A stretch of DNA of 64,000 nucleotides from Methanofastidiosum sp. Its GTDB lineage: Archaea; Methanobacteriota_B; Thermococci; Methanofastidiosales; Methanofastidiosaceae. The notes beneath the pieces are model-generated. The model saw only the letters and a program-made list of their open reading frames with translations. It made no database searches and had not been told where the DNA came from. Within the stretch, counting starts at the first letter, position 1, and the number at the start of each line of letters is the position of its first letter. Below, piece after piece: positions 60,470 to 64,000 of the stretch. The stretch lies in the NCBI GenBank assembly GCA_013178285.1, contig JABLXD010000001.1:124001-188000 (forward strand), in the 5' to 3' direction. Both the position numbers and the translations under genes were made by a program.

Positions 60470-60496
60470 AAAAATATTATTTGTTTTTGTTTTTCT
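60470..60496. repeat. 27-base repeat, copy 1 (3' end of secreted propeller)
   Basis: AAAAATATTATTTGTTTTTG and 7 more bases; an identical copy ends at 63120. On the minus strand it spans the last codons (KNKNK), the stop and the following bases of the gene. Confidence 0.7.
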
Positions 60497-61583
60497 GTAG
60501 AATCTTAAGAATGAACTCTATTGGAAGGCTCTTCTTTTTAGGTTCTGCTTGGTACTTAACTGTAAGGAAGTAATCAGTGTAATCAAGCCCAGATCCTTTC
60601 CATCCATATCCTGCTGCAATAATGTTGTTATTTGAGTCAGTAGTTATGTCGTATGCAAATCCCTTGCTATTACCCGGATTTACGCTCTTCCATCCAAAGT
60701 TGCCATTACCGTCATATTTTACTACAAGCCAGTTATCCTGACTAGATTCTTTAAAAAGACCTGCAACAAAAATGTTACCTATGTTATCAGTTGAAACAGA
60801 ATAGCCAACTGTATCATTAGCTCCTTCTTTGTATGTTTTTACCCAGAGCTGATTTCCAGCTAGACTGTATTTTATATTGAGCATTTCGTTCCCAGAAACT
60901 CCAGTTGCGATAATATTGTTATTTGGATCAACTGCAACTCCGTATGCATAATCATTTACACCGACAACGTCATATGTCTTGGTCCAAAGTAAGTTTCCAT
61001 TAGTATCAAATTTAAGAACTTTTAATGATCTATCGCTACCTTCGTCCTTATATCCAGCGACTATGATATTGTTATTAGAGTCTACTGCAACTGAAACAGC
61101 ATTTATCGTGCTGCTTATAGGGCCAGCCAATAAATTCAAATTAGAGTTGTATTTGTAAATATTGTTAGTACCAGTTATAACTACAATATTATTGCTTGAA
61201 TCGACAGCTATGTCTTGTACTAAACCAGGATTTGCAGAAGCTAAGGCGGCCCCACCATTTGGACCATACTTAGCTACTCCACCGTTCCCCCCTACAAAAA
61301 TATTGTTACTAGAGTCAACTGCGACACTATTAGGGTCCGAAATTGTAGCTTGATCCCATATCTTATTTCCATTAGAATCATATTTTACAATAGTGTCCGA
61401 ATTATATCCAGCAATTATTACATTATTATTTGTGTCAACTGCAACTCCATATACGCTCTCATTTAATACGCCAGTATCAAATTCCCTCTGCCATACCACA
61501 TCACCCATGCAATACGCAGGGGCAATAGAAACTATGAACATGGCAGCTATTAAAATAACAGTTAATTTTTTCATAGTGATCAC
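60477..61583 (-). CDS. Secreted SBBP-type beta-propeller with a basic C-terminal tail
   Basis: 368 residues. Signal peptide (1-25), then blades with the pattern VDSNNNIIVAG...YDSNGN..W, similar to the propeller at 36.0-37.1 kb. The C terminus is SLPIEFILKILQKNKNK, whose motif recurs (with SIPIMKILEILKKNKNK) in the partial beta-helix gene at 63.1 kb. No membrane helix is seen, so attachment through the tail or by another protein is possible. Function unknown. Confidence 0.75.
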   Translation of the reverse strand: MITMKKLTVILIAAMFIVSIAPAYCMGDVVWQREFDTGVLNESVYGVAVDTNNNVIIAGYNSDTIVKYDSNGNKIWDQATISDPNSVAVDSSNNIFVGGNGGVAKYGPNGGAALASANPGLVQDIAVDSSNNIVVITGTNNIYKYNSNLNLLAGPISSTINAVSVAVDSNNNIIVAGYKDEGSDRSLKVLKFDTNGNLLWTKTYDVVGVNDYAYGVAVDPNNNIIATGVSGNEMLNIKYSLAGNQLWVKTYKEGANDTVGYSVSTDNIGNIFVAGLFKESSQDNWLVVKYDGNGNFGWKSVNPGNSKGFAYDITTDSNNNIIAAGYGWKGSGLDYTDYFLTVKYQAEPKKKSLPIEFILKILQKNKNK

Positions 61584-61716
61584 TTGATAAAATAATTGAT
61601 ATCCGAATATATATAAATATTTCGTAGAAAATAGGGAAAAATGTTAGATTTTCCATATTTTTTTATTTTTAGGAATTAAGAAAAAGCCTTTTATTGGATT
61701 AAATTCTTTCCAATAT

Positions 61717-63084
61717 ATGGATATATTTGAATCTTTTAATTATGATAATCTGAAGTTCCCAAACTGTTTTGTTGATATAAGGCTTCAGAAAAGGACCAAT
61801 AACATTGCAAATTTAGAAAACGGCGAGCTTGATGAAGTCTCTTCAAACGAGCAGGCTGGCGTTGGAGTCAGGGCCTTAGTAAACGGTGCATGGGGATTCT
61901 CATCAACAAACAATACTGAAGATGTCCAGAGGTGCATAGACTCTGCACACAGGATTGCTAAAGCAACTTCAAAAAGCTCTAACAGAGAGAACTTCGAGAT
62001 AAATCCGCCTATTGAAAAAGGTCACTTTGAAAACAAGGTAAAAATTGGGCCAGAGGATATATCGCTAGAAGAAAAGATCTCCTATGCATATGAGATAGAA
62101 AAAGGGGCAAAGATAAACCCCCTTGTCAAGAATACTGTTTCTGCTTGTAGCGACTCAATAACAGAGCAGCTATATGTAAATTCAATTGGTAGCGAGATCT
62201 ATCAAAAAACGGCTAGAGTATATCTAAAGTCAGTTGTTGCAAGTGGGAATGACTCACTCCAGATGGGCTACGAAGTCATGGGTGGCACAAGAGGCTACGA
62301 GGTCTTAAAAGAGAAATCTTTGGAAGAGCTTGGAAGAGAGGCATGTGAAAAATCAATAAGGTTACTATCCGCAAAGAAAGTTTCTGGTGGAGAAAAAACT
62401 GTTGTATTGGATCCCAAAATCCTAGGCGTTTTTATCCACGAAGCTTTAGGTCACGCTTGTGAAGCTGACATAGTGTTGCAAGGCGACTCAATCCTAGAAG
62501 GAAAGCTAGGAGAAAAGATTGGGGCCGATGGAGTTAACATCTATGATGATCCGACATTTTTAGAGAAGAATGGTTCATACTTCTCTGATGATGAAGGTAT
62601 TAAGGCAACGAAAACTTGCCTATTAGAAGATGGAGTATTAAAGTCATACCTGCACAACTTAGAGACAGCTTCTAGATTTAAAACAACACCAACAGGTAAC
62701 GGCCGTGCTCAGGGGTTTTCTTCTAGGCCGCTAGTTAGGATGAGTAACGTCTACATGGGTAGCGGTGACCATAGCTTTGAAGAGCTTATCAACATTAAAG
62801 ATGGGCTCTATGTAAAGGGCGGGAGAGGTGGCCAGGTAGACACTGCAAAGGGCCTATTCACATTCGGGTGCGAAGAGGTCTATGAGATAAAGAACGGAGA
62901 GCTTGGACAGCTCTATAGAGACGTATCGCTATCCGGGAACACCTTAGAGATATTAAAAAACATCGAAGGTATTGGAAAGGACTTTGAGATGGGAAATCCT
63001 GGAAGCTGTGGAAAAGGTCAGTATGTGCCTGTTGACGATGGCGGCCCACATATAAGAACTAGGGCACTAGTTGGTGGGGAATAA
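61717..63084 (+). CDS. tldD: TldD-family metalloprotease
   Basis: 455 residues. HEALGHACEAD (H-E-x3-H, residues ~246-252) is the zinc motif of TldD; GVGVRALVNGAWGFSSTNN is near the N terminus; the C-terminal half has GGRGGQVDTAKGLFTFGCEE and GNPGSCGKGQYVPVDDGGP. TldD acts with TldE on peptides (modified peptides such as microcins in bacteria). No tldE partner is in the window. ATG at 61717; no good ribosome site, AT-rich leader. Confidence 0.92.
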   Translation: MDIFESFNYDNLKFPNCFVDIRLQKRTNNIANLENGELDEVSSNEQAGVGVRALVNGAWGFSSTNNTEDVQRCIDSAHRIAKATSKSSNRENFEINPPIEKGHFENKVKIGPEDISLEEKISYAYEIEKGAKINPLVKNTVSACSDSITEQLYVNSIGSEIYQKTARVYLKSVVASGNDSLQMGYEVMGGTRGYEVLKEKSLEELGREACEKSIRLLSAKKVSGGEKTVVLDPKILGVFIHEALGHACEADIVLQGDSILEGKLGEKIGADGVNIYDDPTFLEKNGSYFSDDEGIKATKTCLLEDGVLKSYLHNLETASRFKTTPTGNGRAQGFSSRPLVRMSNVYMGSGDHSFEELINIKDGLYVKGGRGGQVDTAKGLFTFGCEEVYEIKNGELGQLYRDVSLSGNTLEILKNIEGIGKDFEMGNPGSCGKGQYVPVDDGGPHIRTRALVGGE

Positions 63085-63093
63085 ATAGAAAAG

Positions 63094-63120
63094 AAAAATA
63101 TTATTTGTTTTTGTTTTTCT
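63094..63120. repeat. 27-base repeat, copy 2 (3' end of partial beta-helix gene)
   Basis: Identical to 60470-60496 over 27 bases, including the KNKNK codons on the minus strand and the A-rich downstream part. Gene tails seem to have been copied between the two loci, about 2.6 kb apart. Confidence 0.7.
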
Positions 63121-64000
63121 TAAGTATTTCTAGGATCTTCATTATAGGTATTGATCCTTTTGGGCCCCTATTGGAAGTGTAGTGAAAACCCATGTCAACT
63201 TTTCCAACATCCCATTTTTCATCTACCCTTGTTGTAAATCCGTTGTATAAGTCCAGGGTTATTGACTGGTCAGAGCCAGAATCAACACAGGGACTAGAGT
63301 ATCCAAGATAGTAATCTCCGAGCCTTCCTGTAATAAATTTAGGATCTGACGAGATTGAGGCTGTTTTAGTTGTATCGTCATAATCATCTCCAATATTGCC
63401 CCATGAGTTTGAATAAAGAATTTCTGATGGGTAGTTGTTATCAAAATAGAATCCGTCTAGGGTATTTCCAACTGAGATACAGTTTATCACCTTTGCTCCA
63501 CCATCTTCATTTATAAATCCAAAAAATCCATTATTTACGGAAGTACAGTTTATGTATGTACTGAAATCTTCATCACTGAATCCATTGCCACCGTTATTAT
63601 AAGAAAGACAGTTTTTTAGTGTACAGTTGCTGTTAGCTTCAAAACCGCTGTATTCATTAGCATAAGCAATGCAATTTTCAATTGTTCCATAATTATCAAT
63701 GACAAATCCATCGAGAGGTGCGTTTCTCAGAGTTATATTCTTGATAGTTACATATTCATGATCTGTATAGATGCCGTAACCTCCTGAAGAAGTTGCATCG
63801 ATTATTGTATTAAAAGGACTGTCGCCAATTATTGTAATATAGCTGGCAGGGATATTGATCTGGCTATTGACATAATAAGTTCCAGCATGGATATATATTG
63901 TATCTCCTGAGGCGGCCGCACCGACTATACTCACTATGTCATCATCTGGATAAATATGATGAGTTGCTGCAGAAACAGGAATCATAAAGACCAAAATAGA
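63101..64000 (-). CDS. Secreted right-handed beta-helix protein (5' end cut by window edge)
   Basis: At least 297 residues; the frame stays open to the window end, so the signal peptide is only partly seen (hydrophobic FMIPVSAA at its end). Coils with N/G-rich repeats: DTIYIHAGTYYVNSQINIP, YGIYTDHEYVTIKNITLRNA, NGGNGFSDEDFSTYINC. The fold is like the secreted beta-helix at 44.8 kb, but most coils are unlike. The C-terminal tail SIPIMKILEILKKNKNK is shared in sequence with the propeller at 60.5 kb. Confidence 0.8.
   Translation of the reverse strand, partial: SILVFMIPVSAATHHIYPDDDIVSIVGAAASGDTIYIHAGTYYVNSQINIPASYITIIGDSPFNTIIDATSSGGYGIYTDHEYVTIKNITLRNAPLDGFVIDNYGTIENCIAYANEYSGFEANSNCTLKNCLSYNNGGNGFSDEDFSTYINCTSVNNGFFGFINEDGGAKVINCISVGNTLDGFYFDNNYPSEILYSNSWGNIGDDYDDTTKTASISSDPKFITGRLGDYYLGYSSPCVDSGSDQSITLDLYNGFTTRVDEKWDVGKVDMGFHYTSNRGPKGSIPIMKILEILKKNKNK

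Noticed and set aside
1-64000. CRISPR arrays, tRNA genes, insertion sequences, phage genes
   Set aside because: I saw no direct repeats with regular spacers, no cloverleaf-type tRNA sequence in the gaps, and no transposase, integrase or phage-structural protein.

Overview
The window is AT-rich archaeal chromosome, read as a euryarchaeote related to methanogens. The evidence is the gene content: aIF5A with a hypusine-site lysine, diphthamide genes (dph2, dph6), wyosine-tRNA Taw2, an archaeal Sm-like protein, NreA, class I CCA-adding enzyme, aconitase-X and UbiD-type enzymes of the archaeal mevalonate route, two methanogen-type S-layer proteins and a stand-alone NifB. Promoters are archaeal (TTTATAAA-like boxes, several apparently leaderless starts) mixed with strong GGAGG/GGTGA ribosome sites. 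A Methanofastidiosum-like or Methanobacteriota lineage is my guess; no rRNA or mcr gene is present to settle it.

Layout. 1-5.0 kb: minus-strand tRNA/protein modification genes (dph2 partial, B12/radical-SAM enzyme, pcm, Zn-ribbon protein, taw2), a dUTPase and an Sm-like protein. 5.0-8.3 kb: envelope cluster of MscS channel, SpoIIM-like membrane protein and a large membrane-anchored surface protein. 8.3-16.9 kb: dph6, argC-argB, an aminotransferase, CoA-binding protein, EamA exporter, UbiD-like decarboxylase, NreA. 17.0-20.5 kb: a two-gene operon of a rifampin-phosphotransferase-like PEP-utilising enzyme and a CrtC-like lipocalin protein, of unknown substrate. 20.6-20.94 kb: a gene-free stretch that looks like a structured non-coding RNA. 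21-24.9 kb: MarC, membrane pyrophosphatase, lipoprotein, aIF5A. 24.9-32.6 kb: two tandem S-layer genes, a surface beta-propeller and an internally duplicated unknown protein.

32.7-36.0 kb is a proC-proA-proB proline operon. 36-47 kb holds a secreted propeller, topoisomerase I, a divergent phosphoglycerate-kinase-like protein, a CPBP protease, the aconitase-X large subunit, a ferritin-like protein, a flavodiiron protein with an altered metal site, a secreted beta-helix protein, a DUF1858 protein and NifB. 47.3-50.1 kb is a two-component pair whose response regulator ends in a HEPN-like domain (R-x4-H motif). 50-57 kb is dense RNA metabolism (MnmC-like, KH/PP-loop ATPase, NYN protein, ThpR, Cca) plus gamma-carbonic anhydrase and polyprenyl diphosphate synthase. 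57-64 kb holds a Ca/Mn-type P-ATPase, a toxin-antitoxin pair, a secreted propeller, TldD and a partial secreted beta-helix protein.

The most interesting candidates for undescribed biology are the receiver-HEPN response regulator, the PEP-utilising enzyme/CrtC-like operon, the putative structured RNA at about 20.64-20.93 kb, the divergent PGK paralogue, the degenerate flavodiiron protein, and a C-terminal tail shared by secreted proteins of different folds. All functions are inferred by reading the translated sequence; no database search was run.
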